Shown here: piece after piece, positions 46,157-56,908 of the stretch | Layout: each line of letters starts with the position of its first letter | How positions within the stretch are numbered: position 1 is the stretch's first letter | Assembly: GCA_036346225.1 (NCBI GenBank) | Contig: JARFIW010001491.1 | Span: forward strand, 4,154,001-4,218,000 | Origin: Platerodrilus igneus | Taxonomy: Eukaryota; Arthropoda; Insecta; Coleoptera; Lycidae | DNA: 64,000 nucleotides | Reading direction: 5' to 3' | The notes under the pieces: generated by a model | The model's database searches: none | Seen by the model: the letters and a program-made list of their open reading frames with translations, nothing else | What the model was told of the DNA's origin: nothing | Translations under genes and position numbers: made by a program

Positions 46157-46529
46157 TCGCTAGAGGATGTGAGTGTAAAACGACGAGGGGTGGTCGGATT
46201 TTAAATCTATTTGCAGATTCAGATCCTGCTAAAATTCTAGACTAATTTGATGTATCCGCATGGTTAAAAAATTTTATAAGGACGGTCAGAAATTGCTGCC
46301 GGTAAAAAAATCTTAAAATGAAGGTAGCTCCCTGGGAGATGATGCCATCTAAAAAATTCCTAGAAATTCGAATAGCTAAGAAAAATCTAATATTAATTGA
46401 TACCAAACAAGATAGATTTATCGCAAAAGATGAAATGGCGAGTCGAAGAAAACTATTTGGTCCAGAATGTGTGTGGAAATGAGGATGCTGGTGGAAAAGA
46501 GGGGCTGATTCCTCTGTCAAACATCTACT
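46157..46529. repeat. right terminal inverted repeat, outer part
   Basis: It resumes at TCGC right after the second ATGT (46153-46156) and runs to CATCTACT. It is the complement of 33685-34060. It carries a second copy of the TTAATTGATACCAAACAAGA sub-repeat near 46390. Confidence 0.88.
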
Positions 46530-46535
46530 GTCATT

Positions 46536-47199
46536 TGTCGCAAGGAAATTTATTTTGTTACTACCGTTAATGCAATTCATATTAGTCTGAACAGCCCCGA
46601 CTCGCGCAAATATTTGGCTAATCTGTTATGTTCTCTTTGTTGTCGTTTAGGTTATTTTCAAGTTTATCAGAGATTTGTCTATGTTTTTGTTATATTTCGT
46701 TACGTTTTCATTTAATGAGTATATAATCTACATTTGTCAGTTCATGGTATGTCCCGCATTGCGGGGTAGTAGGTGCAAGGTTAAAAGGTAATTGGATGTT
46801 AAATTAAAATGTCCTTTCCGCAATCGTGTTACTGCTATTTGTCTTAGCGATCAAGATTAAGATCAAATTTGGAATATAGGTTTCGTTGTAAGGCTAACAT
46901 CATTGGACGTCAAATGGATGTAAGAATCTACAGGGTGATATTTTTCAGGGGTCACGCCCCCTTTTTTATTCTTGAAATTTCTGCTTGTGGCCGCTGGTAG
47001 ATTTAAAACACAAAATGAATTTTCTGTTGTGTTTAGAAACGATAACAAGAAAACCACGTTATAGCATCTCCTGAAAGTAACATCTACTTTTTATTGATGC
47101 CGCGCTCTTTTGAATACTCCCGGAGTATTTCTTACGGTTTCAAATGCACCTATCATTCTATTTCGTAGTCATTAACGGTATTCACTGGTGGTGTATACA
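46536..47199. other. flanking DNA of the Polinton-like element, nothing recognised
   Basis: It should be the continuation of the host-side sequence at 33684. No gene. The 64-residue minus ORF at 46863-47057 has no motif. Confidence 0.35.
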
Positions 47200-50100
47200 A
47201 TAAAAATTTGAGATGACGCCGTTGAAAAATATCTAGACTATTTGAGTCAAGTGGCCATGACTAAGGTTCACCCTCTCCTATTCACTTGTTCCTATACACT
47301 TCATTTAAATATACTCCCGAGTCAAAATAGAAAATATGCTGGAGCACCATCGCGCATTTCTCAGCAAAACAGGTACGTTTTCCAGTATTAAAGGCAATTT
47401 GTGTTACAAAAAATGTCTGTATAAGTGGCCAGTAAGTCGACTAAGCAAAAATAGGACCAATCAAATTATCCCCAATTATACCACCACATACATTTAATAA
47501 GAACTGCTCTTTAAAATGCGTGTCTACAATTCCATGTGGATTTTCTTCAGCCCATATGTGGTTGTAAAAATGTATTATCGAATTCTTTGAAGAATTGAAA
47601 GGATTTTACAGTCAGAATTGGGATTTACCGTTAACCTATTAACCTTGCAGTATTTTCGTTAAATAGCCAATAAAGTGCAGATTTTCTAACTATGAGGGTC
47701 TTATGTGGAAGTTTTATTTGAACATAAGGATTTTTGACGCTCACATCACTATTATCTGGTGAGTAATTTTTTAAGTTAAGTTCTATAAAATTTGTCAAGG
47801 TTAGATTACTTTTTAAAAACTCAGCATTTTATGAGGTACGATCATCGCCATCATCTGGATTTATAAGTTCATCTAGTCGGGATATGGCACTGTCTATTAG
47901 GGGGTCTTCAGAGAAGTTATATCCATTTCGCAGCGGTTCTCACTAAAATCTTCATTATCTATATCGTTTGTAGGTTTCGTGAAATTTTCTAAATCAAAAA
48001 GCAAAACATATATCCAGATCTTCACTTTTCTTAATTTTCGCTTCTAAACTTTTGCAGTCAGTTTTAGCTTCCTTCAATGCAAACATGCAAGTTTCCTCAA
48101 TATCTTCATCAGTAGGAAAATCCCATACAGACAAGAATTGTTTCGAGCGCCCAATTTTTGCGTTTTGTTCTCGTGGAAAAACAAATGTTTCTCGAAGGTA
48201 GTTTGTTGTTTTTATAATAAACTTCTATTTTGTATAATCGATTCATCAATTCTTCCAAACTGAAATTTACCATGGTAGAAAACGTGGAAGTAAGTGATCG
48301 TGTTGTACGAAAAATTTGCTCACAGGGTTGAGGGCTGAATAACCAAGTGGTAAAATGAGTTTCTACCCTTAGCCTGTCTTTTTTAAATTTCCTCACAATT
48401 TTCATCAATGCACGTGCATTCAATTCTATACAAAGATATTCGTTGAGTGTAATAAAGTGCTTGATTGTAGGTATGCCAGATTTCTGTAACCAATTTCTTA
48501 ATAGTCGACATAAAAACGCAACATACCACAGTAGATGAAGCTGCTCTGTAGGTTTCTATCTTATTTTAAGGAACAGATCGCATCAGTTTCAGATAGATAT
48601 TATTCGTCTGCTGTCTATAACATGTTCACATAGGAGATCAATAAGTTGCAAGGTTATAATTTTTTCGACAGCTTTAAAATTCATTTTGTCATCTGACAGA
48701 ATATCCCCCATTCTCAGCATATATGGGTCTTTTGATATATTTTCAATTTGGAAAAGCAAATGGTCAGAAGTCGCTATGTAATTGCCAAGTCTTGATAAAA
48801 TCTGACGATTCGTAAGGCGTGTCCTCAACTTTGTACCGATATGAACACTATTTTGGCTATAAATATCACCTTCGTCTAATGGCAAATGAAACCAGTTCCA
48901 CTGTCCTGAAATAGAATGGTTGAACAGCTTTGCGCAAAGTAGCATAGCTTTTAATAATCTAATATCGTCATCGGATGAAAAGCTTAAGATTTGAATATCA
49001 TAAAGTTCCGCTTCTTTTCGTATCCTATCCTATCGTATCGCTTCATTACATCATCATGCGTAAAACAATTGTCAGTTCCAAAAATGTGCAAACGGTAGGC
49101 TGGTGGTTTATCAAGTAGACACTGAGTCATAACAATATAGGCATACTGTGCTCTTGTTTCGTTAATAAAAAATTCTTGAACTTTTCTGGCTGAGACAGCT
49201 TCAAAGAAAGATTTTATTGGTAACCCATCTATTTGATGTATTACAAACCCAAGAATGGTCTTGTTAGTGGAATTGTATTCAATTCGTCTGTTAATTTTTG
49301 TGCTGTTTTCAATAATTCACGTTACTGTCGGCAGTGAGAGACTATCCACAAATCTTCGTAACTCCACCATTCTTAAACCTCCTTCTTCAATGTTAGAACT
49401 ACCGATTGATCGAAGTGCAGTTGTCACAGAAGGTAGTATCATGTTAGCATACAACGTGTCGTATAACAAGCGCCCACCGATAATATATAGGTATATGCTG
49501 AATTGTTTCAATTCGTCCTCAAACAATTTCCAAATTTGGATTTTTTGAAGAATTTAATGTTGCTTCAACTAACTTTCCTAAGAAAGGACTCAAGTAATTT
49601 TTGGTGGATTTCAGAGTATTGATTTTGAGATTTATCGTTTGCTGGTATAACTGTTGTCTAAGATGGGAATTTTCAGTAAAAACTTTTTAATGTTACTTAC
49701 GGGTTTATAAAAATTGACGAGAAGCTGCTGCCTATTGTCTTCAAAAGTTTGTTCGCGTGCGCGTTGCCCTTTTGCACTTTGTGAATATTTTGATAGAGAC
49801 CATTTACCACTTTTATACCGATCACTTAGGGTTAGTGGACATTGTTCTGTATATATGTAATCAGCCTGAGTTGTTTCTAACACGCTGTTATTTTGAGCAT
49901 CCCTAACTGCACCTCCAAGTTGCTATTTTGGGTTGTCGTTTTAACCCCATGTCCAAGTTCACTTGAATCTGACGAGGAATCTAAAAGTACGCTTACTCCT
50001 TCTAACACTTTCATTCTTTTCATTCGAGTCTGATTCAAAGTCTATAAGAATATCAGTTGTTACATGCCGAAAATCGGCATTTAATAAACATTTCTGTAAG

Positions 50101-51130
50101 TTTCTAACTTGTAAGTGAATTCGCGCCAATAATTTAAAAGACTTGTGCGTGTATTTCCGTCCCTTTGGATAGTTGCGTTTGCGTAAAGGATTGCGCAGAC
50201 ACGGAGTGTAAAAAGAAAGGGCGATTTCCGTCACGTCAAGACTAGTGAACGAGACGTCGAACGAGTGTTTATCTGTGTGCCGTTATCTTGTCTTCTCTTT
50301 CAGATATGTAGGTTTCCTTTCATCTCTACCTGATATCGTTCCTCCTACTTGTATTCCTTTATCGTATCTCTACGCAGAAAAGAAGAGGACAAATTAATCT
50401 GGTTCTTCCGAGGGGGCAAAGGGATGACCCACGCCCGCAACGCCTAACTGACGCCAGAGTAGCTGCCATGCGGTGAAGAGTTCTACAGTTTACGTGAGTA
50501 CCTTTTGGCTTCTCCTATAATTAAAATAAACATTTTTTGCATGTGATAATAATTTGATCATAAATATGACGTAACCGCTTATTGCACAACATTTTGCAAA
50601 TATATATTATTGTTGCCGGCTGTCGTAGTGGCTCTCATACATGGCGTTTAACACAGTTTCTTGAAGGGTAGCGTTTATTTCAGAAAAGTGATGTCGGTTT
50701 TCAGTTGGTGATTTAACAGTCGTCTTCTCTGTATTTATGTAATATCATAAAAGGCTTTGTTGTTCTAACCGGGGCCTGCATTTATTATTTACGGTCTCGA
50801 AGTGGTTATTACAATGTTGGTAGAAATTTGAAAGTGTCTGTCACAAATATTGCATGGTGTGTGACAAGTCACCACTCCATTGAAGTTGGTTGAACAATTA
50901 GCTGTACTTTGTATTATCTCCATAAATAATTTGGAATCATCGGTTAAAATTTTTGCCTTTGCTTCTTGCGATGTCAACCAGTTAATTATGTTTTTTAACG
51001 CGGTGGAATGTTCATGTACATTTTGTGCAACTTAAATTTAGTTGTTCACTGACGAAGTATAGAATCAGAAGTATTGCTCATTGCAACGTCTTTCTTAAAT
51101 TTTGATTTTTTGCTTGTGCGGTGGCTTTGA
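47200..51130 (-). pseudogene. decayed DNA-transposon-like gene of unclassified family
   Basis: Read on the minus strand, pieces in order are: CNICDRHFQIS near 50820-50850; LPSVTTALRSIG near 49410-49445; GFVIHQIDGLP near 49215-49245; LHIFGTDNCFTHDDVMKR near 49045-49100; SQNSVHIGTKLRTRL near 48815-48865; RNICFSTRT near 48160-48190; and CEQIFRTTRSLTSTFSTMVN near 48270-48330 in the ORF 48109-48423. ORFs 48589-48945 and 48109-48423 are the longest. I recall the same motif order (HIGTKLRNRLL, later CE-x2-FR-x-RSM-x-STFST) in multi-copy uncharacterised insect and cnidarian proteins, which suggests a transposon, but I cannot name the superfamily. The solo LTR 50058-50653 interrupts it. Confidence 0.6.
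50058..50653 (+). repeat. solo LTR with 4-bp target duplication
   Basis: It starts TGTTACATGCCGAAAATCGG and ends GTTTAACA. CAGT lies on both sides (50054-50057 and 50654-50657). It is similar to the LTRs at 51468-52029 and 56298-56908 but lacks their last 60-70 bases. A solo LTR forms by recombination between the two LTRs of an element. Confidence 0.88.
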
Positions 51131-51239
51131 GGTTGATCCACAGTTGAATTAGAAACCAAACATTTGCCTAGGTGCTCACTTATTCTCAATGAAAGTTTTT
51201 GTGTCAAATATATGTATATTTATCAGCGTCTCATTGTCA

Positions 51240-51467
51240 TTTCAAAACTGGAAATTTCAAACATTTGCTACCATTCACCATATTTGCCAGACATTTTCAA
51301 ACATTCTCACATTTTCTAAACATTTTCAAACATTTCCTATATTTTCAGACATTTTCAAACAGTTCCCACATTTTCCAGACATTTTTAAACATTTCTAAAA
51401 CAATATCAAACATTTCCCATATTTCCAGACATTTACAAACATTTGCCACTTTTGCCAGACATTTACT
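51240..51467. repeat. minisatellite, degenerate units
   Basis: Imperfect units near CAGACATTTTCAAACATTT alternate with CCCATATTTTC-like blocks, about ten in all. Similar blocks (ACATTTCCTACATTTTCCAG) continue at 56930-56965 on the far side of the LTR element, so that element inserted within or at the edge of the array. The ORFs 51189-51398 and 51199-51495 are read-through of the repeat. Confidence 0.85.
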
Positions 51468-52029
51468 TGTTACATGCCGAAAAATCGGTATGTAAACATT
51501 TCTAATTTTAGTTTTAATTTGCAAGCGAATGCGCGCCAATAATTTAAAAGACTTGTGCGTGCATTTCCGTCCCTTTTGATAGTCGCGTCGGCGCTCGAGA
51601 TTGCGGAGACGCAAAGTGGAACAAGAGTGATGATTTCCGACACGTCGGGACTAGTCAGCCAGACGTCGAATTGAGTGGGTATCTCTGTACCGTCCCTCAC
51701 CCTATTCCTGTGTTCCGCTACAGAAGAGAGAGAAGACAAATTTTAAATTTGGATTCAACTGGGGATAGAAGGACCATCCACTCCCACAATGCTCAACGAC
51801 GCCCAGCTGCCGCCGAAATAGCAGTAATGTTATGAGGAGTCCTACAGTTTACGTGAGTACCTTTATCTTTTTTGCATGTGATAATAATTTGATTATAAGT
51901 ATGACGTAACCGTTTATTGCGCAACATTTTGCAAATATCTTTCGTCTTACCAACTGTCGTAGTGGCTCTCATACATTAACCGCCGGGACTTTGAAAGTAT
52001 ACCTTAGAGTGTAGACCCTAAGTGTAACA
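51468..52029 (+). repeat. 5' LTR of the gypsy-type element
   Basis: This 562-base copy ends ...CCTAAGTGTAACA. It shares long identical tracts with 56298-56908 and a solo copy at 50058-50653. Confidence 0.92.
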
Positions 52030-53158
52030 GTGACGCATCCAACGTTTTTTAGTTGAAAAAATTTATTTTCTCTTTTCCTATGTCTTATAATGTATTAGTT
52101 TAAATATATCTGTAGTTTTTCACTCAAAAAATAAATAATTATTTGAATTTTTAATAACTGTTAAATAGAAAATATAGGGTGGTAACACTGCATGTTGCTA
52201 TGCTAATTTAACATGGGTAGCCATATTGATTATTGGTTATTGTGTATACCTTTCATTAATGTATTGCTAATTTAATTAATTCACATGTTGTTTTATAAAA
52301 ATAGTGTGTTTCTACTCTAAATCCTCTTAAATAATTACCTGATTCGGTTTGGAATAAAATTAAAAGTGTATATCTTTCAAAAGTGTCTACTACATAACAT
52401 AACCTAACTTCACCATGTCTTTTTTGGATTAATAATTCGTTTCGTAAGTACCTTAATATAAATAATTAATTAATTCCACGCTTTATTCCTTATTCCATAT
52501 GGAATTTGTTTGTTTGATATTATATTAAATGTAATTATATGCCTGTTTTTTTGGTTGAACTTATTAAAAGCGTTCCTTAAATAATTTATACATTATCTTA
52601 GTCTGATATCATCCTAAAAGTGTTTTCTTAGTAATTTAACTATAACCTACGAATTTCTTTTAAAGAAAATTTTGCTTTCAAATACAGTTAACGCAATTAT
52701 CTTAGTATATCTTTTACCTTTTAGAACGCTATAATAACTTGATTTCGTTATATCTGCATCTCTAAACACTACAATAATGAAGTTGTTGATAACGTTTTGT
52801 ATTTAAGCTCATTTACGAAGCTCAGTTACGAATGTTGTTGATAAACCCCGCGATATCAAAAGAATATTTTAATAATTTGAAATACTGTTTTTTCTATACA
52901 TGTATCGTAGAATATTGCTTTTGTGTAGCGAGTATGATTTTGTTTTAATGGCATATTGTATTAGATATATCGATATTCCAACGCAGCATTTTAAGATCTA
53001 TTTGATCTAGGCGGGATTTTTCTTCCAAGTTGGTCGCTCAGCTGTATATAAGTCTAGGCGAAACTCATCAAGAGTTGGTCGCTCAGCTTTACATAAGTCT
53101 AGACGAAACTTGGGGGTAAGTTTGTCGCTCTAGCAATTTGTGAATCATTTTTTTAAGA
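52030..53158 (+). other. 5' interior of the gypsy-type element, no ORF
   Basis: AT-rich DNA with no coding block recognised. 52980-53150 carries two or three repeats near TCTAGGCGAAACTC and TTGGTCGCTCAGC that resemble 42340-42660. Confidence 0.4.
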
Positions 53159-53824
53159 ATGATGTTGGAATTTTTCTTCATTAGTGTAGGTGAAGCTCAA
53201 AGGAGGGCTCGTCATCCTAGTAAGTATATGCGTTATAAGATATCTTTCTGTTTTTCAACAATTTTATCAGTAAATAGAGTTTTAATTACTGCTATCTCTT
53301 CCAATATCGATTCAGACCATACTACATGGGATGAAAATATTTTTAAAATTTCTCAAGTTTTGCGTACATCTAAACACGAAGCAACCCAATTCACTCCGTC
53401 ATTTCTTGTTTTTGGAATATATACCCCAATCGATGATAGTTATTATGGTTCAGTTCCTGATGATACTAACGTAATTGAATTTGACGAAAAAATATGCTGG
53501 GACTAAGACCAACAATCATTACCTTCTATCTTTAACGTTAGAAAAAAATTGCTAAAATCTTACGAAAAAAGTAAGGACCACTATAATCTACGTAAACAAA
53601 ATATTTCCTTCGCCTTGGGCGAACAGGTTTGGAAAAAGAATTATGTCTTATCGGATGCAACTAAGAAATTCTCTTCAAAATTAGCCCCTAAATTCATTCT
53701 ATGTAAGATCACTCGTGTCGTTAGTCCACTTATCTATGAACTTCAAGATGCTGAAGGAAAACGCCAAGGAAGGTGGCATATTAAAGACCTTAAGCCATTC
53801 CCTGCTGACCCAAATGCTAGTTAA
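53159..53824 (+). pseudogene. gypsy integrase, C-terminal part
   Basis: One reading frame runs from 53159 to 53824 with a single stop (TAA, 53504-53506). It encodes the end of the DDE core (VNRVLITAISSN, DHTTWDENIFKISQVLRTSK, QFTPSFLVFG). Then come KKLLKSYEKSKDHYNLRK, the linker before the C-terminal DNA-binding domain, and VWKKNYVLSD...KLAPKF with WHIKDLKPFP, an SH3-like end. The order is that of Ty3/gypsy integrases. Catalytic Asp/Glu residues upstream are missing because the pol 5' part is deleted. It ends with a natural TAA. Confidence 0.85.
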
Positions 53825-55440
53825 TTTTTTCACGTTTCATTTCCTTAACGATTTACCTAATGTTTTTTGTCTTTGCTATAAATTAGTTAACTTCAATTAC
53901 TTATTCGTCTCTTATACAGCATTTACCTTTTACACGTTTAACTTATTTACCTTAAATTAGCTATCTTTTTGCTTCTTGTTGACTTTTCCTTGAACTTATT
54001 GTTAGTCATATATCGGTTTATTGTCTAGATTCCCCAGTATAACTCTGTCGCTTCATTTAATTAATCCTTGCACCTTTTCTACAACAGATTATTTTGTTTC
54101 AGTATTTATCTTACATCGTTTAATTTTGTGGTCATTGTCGTAACTTTGGTTGTAATAACTCATTTAATTTTTATGATTGGTTTTAGCTGATGTTTGAGTG
54201 GATGCTTTTTTTTTTGGGGTCACATAGGAGCCGCGGCCTATGCCATTGTAAGAAATAGTTCATATTCGCAGTTGCCAAATACTAGGATTTTCTATTCCAT
54301 GTGTTTTTCTTCTGAATTATTATAGTCGCCAACATTATTCTATATCATTACTTGTTTCTTTTTCTACTAAGTCATCATAACATACAAACATTTTTTTTTT
54401 GTTGTTTTTTATTGAACTTCGTGGTGAGGTGCTATCACTTTTATTGATATCTTATTAAACTCTCGGTTGTTTTTAGCATATTGGGACTGTGTGTCTGTAT
54501 TTAACTGCTTATAATTAGGCATTTTTGTGTATTTAAGGCGTTACCGTTTTTAAAAATTATCTTGAAACAGTTGGTTTTTTGTGTGAATGTATCTGTAGTG
54601 ATACTTTTAAGTTGTCGTTTCAACTCTTGTCTGATTTTCTTATCGTAGTGGATGCACTCGTTAGGAAAATGATTGTACTAGTTCTCATTAAGAGTCTAGT
54701 CATTTTGTAACTTATTATGTACCTTAACTTGTCTGATTAATATAGCAGGTGGTCCTTCAGACCGACCTGTGTTTAACAAGGACAACTCTCTACCTTCTCT
54801 CGGACGCTTGTCCAAAACTCTACTTTTTCTTATCCCGCTGTGTCCGTTTCTGCCTTATCTTGCTTTCGGTAGACCTGTTCTTGTCCCTGAACACCCGTCT
54901 ACCACATAAGAGTGATTTTTCCCTCACTCCTGGCTACTTACCACATTGGCTGGTTGAGTAGTGCTTTGCTATCCACCTTTTCTGTATCTTTAGTTCAATG
55001 CGAGCCCTTCCTTTATTCTCTTCTACCTGGAAGTGCATCTTATGCATTCCAAAATACCCACCTCCCTCTTTTTACCTTTCCTATTTCTACTGCCTTTTCA
55101 TTTCCGTTAGTCACCGTGTGGTTGTGCGGGGGGTTTTCACAGACACCCGGACCACGTCTCTGGGAATCTTTCGTGAGGTCATGCGGTGCCGCTGTCAGCG
55201 CATATTGCCGCTAACAGTGAATGTATGTATGAGTGTGTAAATGTGCGAGTGTATGTAGAAATATGTGTGGATATCTTGTGGGTATTACCGATATCGATTA
55301 ACGCCGGGTGCAGGAATGCACCCAAATGCCTTTGCCGGTCCCTCGTGCCGTTTATTGCAAACGGGCCTGCTTCACAGGTCGCTATTTTTAAAGGGTACGA
55401 GCATTTCCTTATATATCGGCTCCAAGGAGCCACTCTATCG
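53825..55440 (+). other. 3' interior of the gypsy-type element, no clear gene
   Basis: Some T/C-rich ORFs lie at 54749-54961, 54912-55214 and 54998-55240 with hydrophobic stretches. They overlap in different frames and none resembles a retroviral envelope or a known protein. GC content rises to near normal around 54750-55400. Confidence 0.35.
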
Positions 55441-55450
55441 TTATTTTACC

Positions 55451-55595
55451 TATTATCTTTGATAATAACTTGAGTTAATATCTTTATCTTATTTATTATC
55501 TTTGATAATAATTTTATTTTAATATTATCTTACCTATTACCGTTAATAATAACTTTAGCTTAATATCGTTATCTTACCTATTATCTTTGATAATA
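55451..55595. repeat. four short inverted repeats in ~43-base phase
   Basis: TATTATCTTTGATAATA (7-base perfect arms, TTT loop) occurs at 55451-55467, 55494-55510 and 55579-55595. A diverged form, TATTACCGTTAATAAT, is at 55535-55550. Starts are 43, 41 and 44 bases apart. Confidence 0.9.
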
Positions 55596-56297
55596 AGTTG
55601 AGATTTTGTCTTATCTTTTTTATATTTCTAACGTTTGGTATTTACGATCAGACGGAGGAATTATTTTTTGAATATTGAGTGAAGAAGCTAACCTGACGGT
55701 AGCCATGTTATTTGCTAGGTTTGTAATGTAAGGAATTAGTAAGATGCTACTGTTGGTAAATTTGTTGATTCACAACCATGTCATGGACAAGTTTTTATGT
55801 GTATTGTTTATTAAACCAGAGTACCAGTACCTAAAAATTTGCTAGAGTGTAGAATAACTCACTCTTCTGAACATTTTGAAATTTGGGGATTTTCTTGCCA
55901 AAGAAGAATTAATCTAGATGCAACGCTCATGTGCGTCTGCACTTAGAAAACTGTAATGTTAGCTTTAGTTTTAGTATATATGTTAGGCAACTTGTCGCAT
56001 TTATTCTAGTTTAAGTAGTGTTTCATGCTTCCCGACAAATTTGTGCTGTCGATTATAACTGCGCAACATTAAAGACTCGTGTGTGCACTTATAAATGTAG
56101 TCAAAAACAATGGGGCTACACATTCTGTTTTCTAGTAATCCGGAAGACGTGTTATCAGGTGGCGCTTAAAACAAACATTTTGTAGATTTAAGTTAGGATT
56201 TATGTAGGTTAGTTAGGATCTAGATTTTAAGCTGTTACCGTGCTAACAGTCATTTTCTTTTTTTAAGATTTTTTTTCTTTTATGGCTTTGTCGCGAT
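55596..56297. other. remaining interior before the 3' LTR, nothing recognised
   Basis: AT-rich, no coding region. The pyrimidine-rich run near 56255-56280 is not a typical polypurine tract on the plus strand. Confidence 0.35.
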
Positions 56298-56908
56298 TGT
56301 TACATGCCGAAAAATCGGTATGTAAACATTTCTAATTTTAGTTTTAATTTGCAAGTGAATGCGTGCAATAATTTAAAAAACTTGTGAATGCATTTCCGTC
56401 TCTTTTGATAGTCGCGTCGGCGCTCGAGATTGAGGAGACGCAGAGTGGAACAAGAGTGGTGAATTTCCGAAACGTCGGGACTAGTCAGCCAGACGTCGAA
56501 CTGAGTGGTTATCTCTGTGTGTTTTTCTTCTCTTTCAGATTATGTAGGTTCCTTTGCCTTATCTTTGCCCTGTACCGTCCTTCACCCTATTCCTGTGTTC
56601 CGCTACAGAAGAGAGAGAAGACAAATTTTAAATTTGGATTCAACCGGAGATAAAAGGACTATCCACGCCCACAATGCTCAACGACGCCCAGCTGCCGCCA
56701 AAATAGCCCTAATGTTGTGAGGAGTCCTACAGTTTACGTACCTTTATCTTTTGCATGTGATAATAATTTGATCATAAGTATGACGTAACCGCTTATTGCG
56801 CAACATTTTGCAAATATCTTTCGTGTTACCAACTGTCGTAGTGGCTCTCATACATTAACCGCCGGGACTTTGAAAGTATACCTTAGAGTGTAGACCCTAA
56901 GTGTAACA
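56298..56908 (+). repeat. 3' LTR of the gypsy-type element
   Basis: This 611-base copy carries about 50 bases around 56515-56570 absent from the 5' LTR but present, diverged, in the solo LTR (tcttctctttcagat). The 5' LTR therefore has the deletion. Confidence 0.92.

Larger units (their letters stand above)
33685..46529. mobile_element. Polinton/Maverick-like element, capsid genes only, with nested insertions
   Basis: Ends read AGTAGATG...CATCTACT, the AG...CT form of Polintons. Immediately outside are GTCATT (33679-33684) and GTCATT (46530-46535), a perfect 6-bp target duplication as expected of a Polinton integrase. Terminal inverted repeats of about 570 bases are at 33685-34255 and, split by an LTR element, at 40187-40415 plus 46157-46529. 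Two nested insertions (about 36888-39132, and 40416-46152) leave about 4.9 kb of original element. It carries one minus gene and three plus genes of virus-like type. No polymerase B, integrase, ATPase or protease gene was seen. Polintons are normally 15-20 kb, so this is either deleted or a compact satellite-like form. Confidence 0.88.
51468..56908 (+). mobile_element. gypsy-type LTR retrotransposon with 4-bp target duplication
   Basis: LTRs at 51468-52029 and 56298-56908 start TGTTACATGCCG and end AGTGTAACA. TACT is present just outside both ends (51464-51467, 56909-56912). The interior of 4.3 kb keeps the C-terminal integrase region but no gag, protease or RT. It belongs to the same LTR family as the solo LTR 50058-50653. 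Confidence 0.92.

Noticed and set aside
51189..51495. Two plus-strand ORFs rich in Phe, His and Ser
   Set aside because: They are read-through of the minisatellite in two frames.
54749..55240. Overlapping ORFs that might be an envelope gene
   Set aside because: Three frames overlap, none has a signal peptide followed by conserved cysteines or a fusion-type motif, and composition is T/C-rich.
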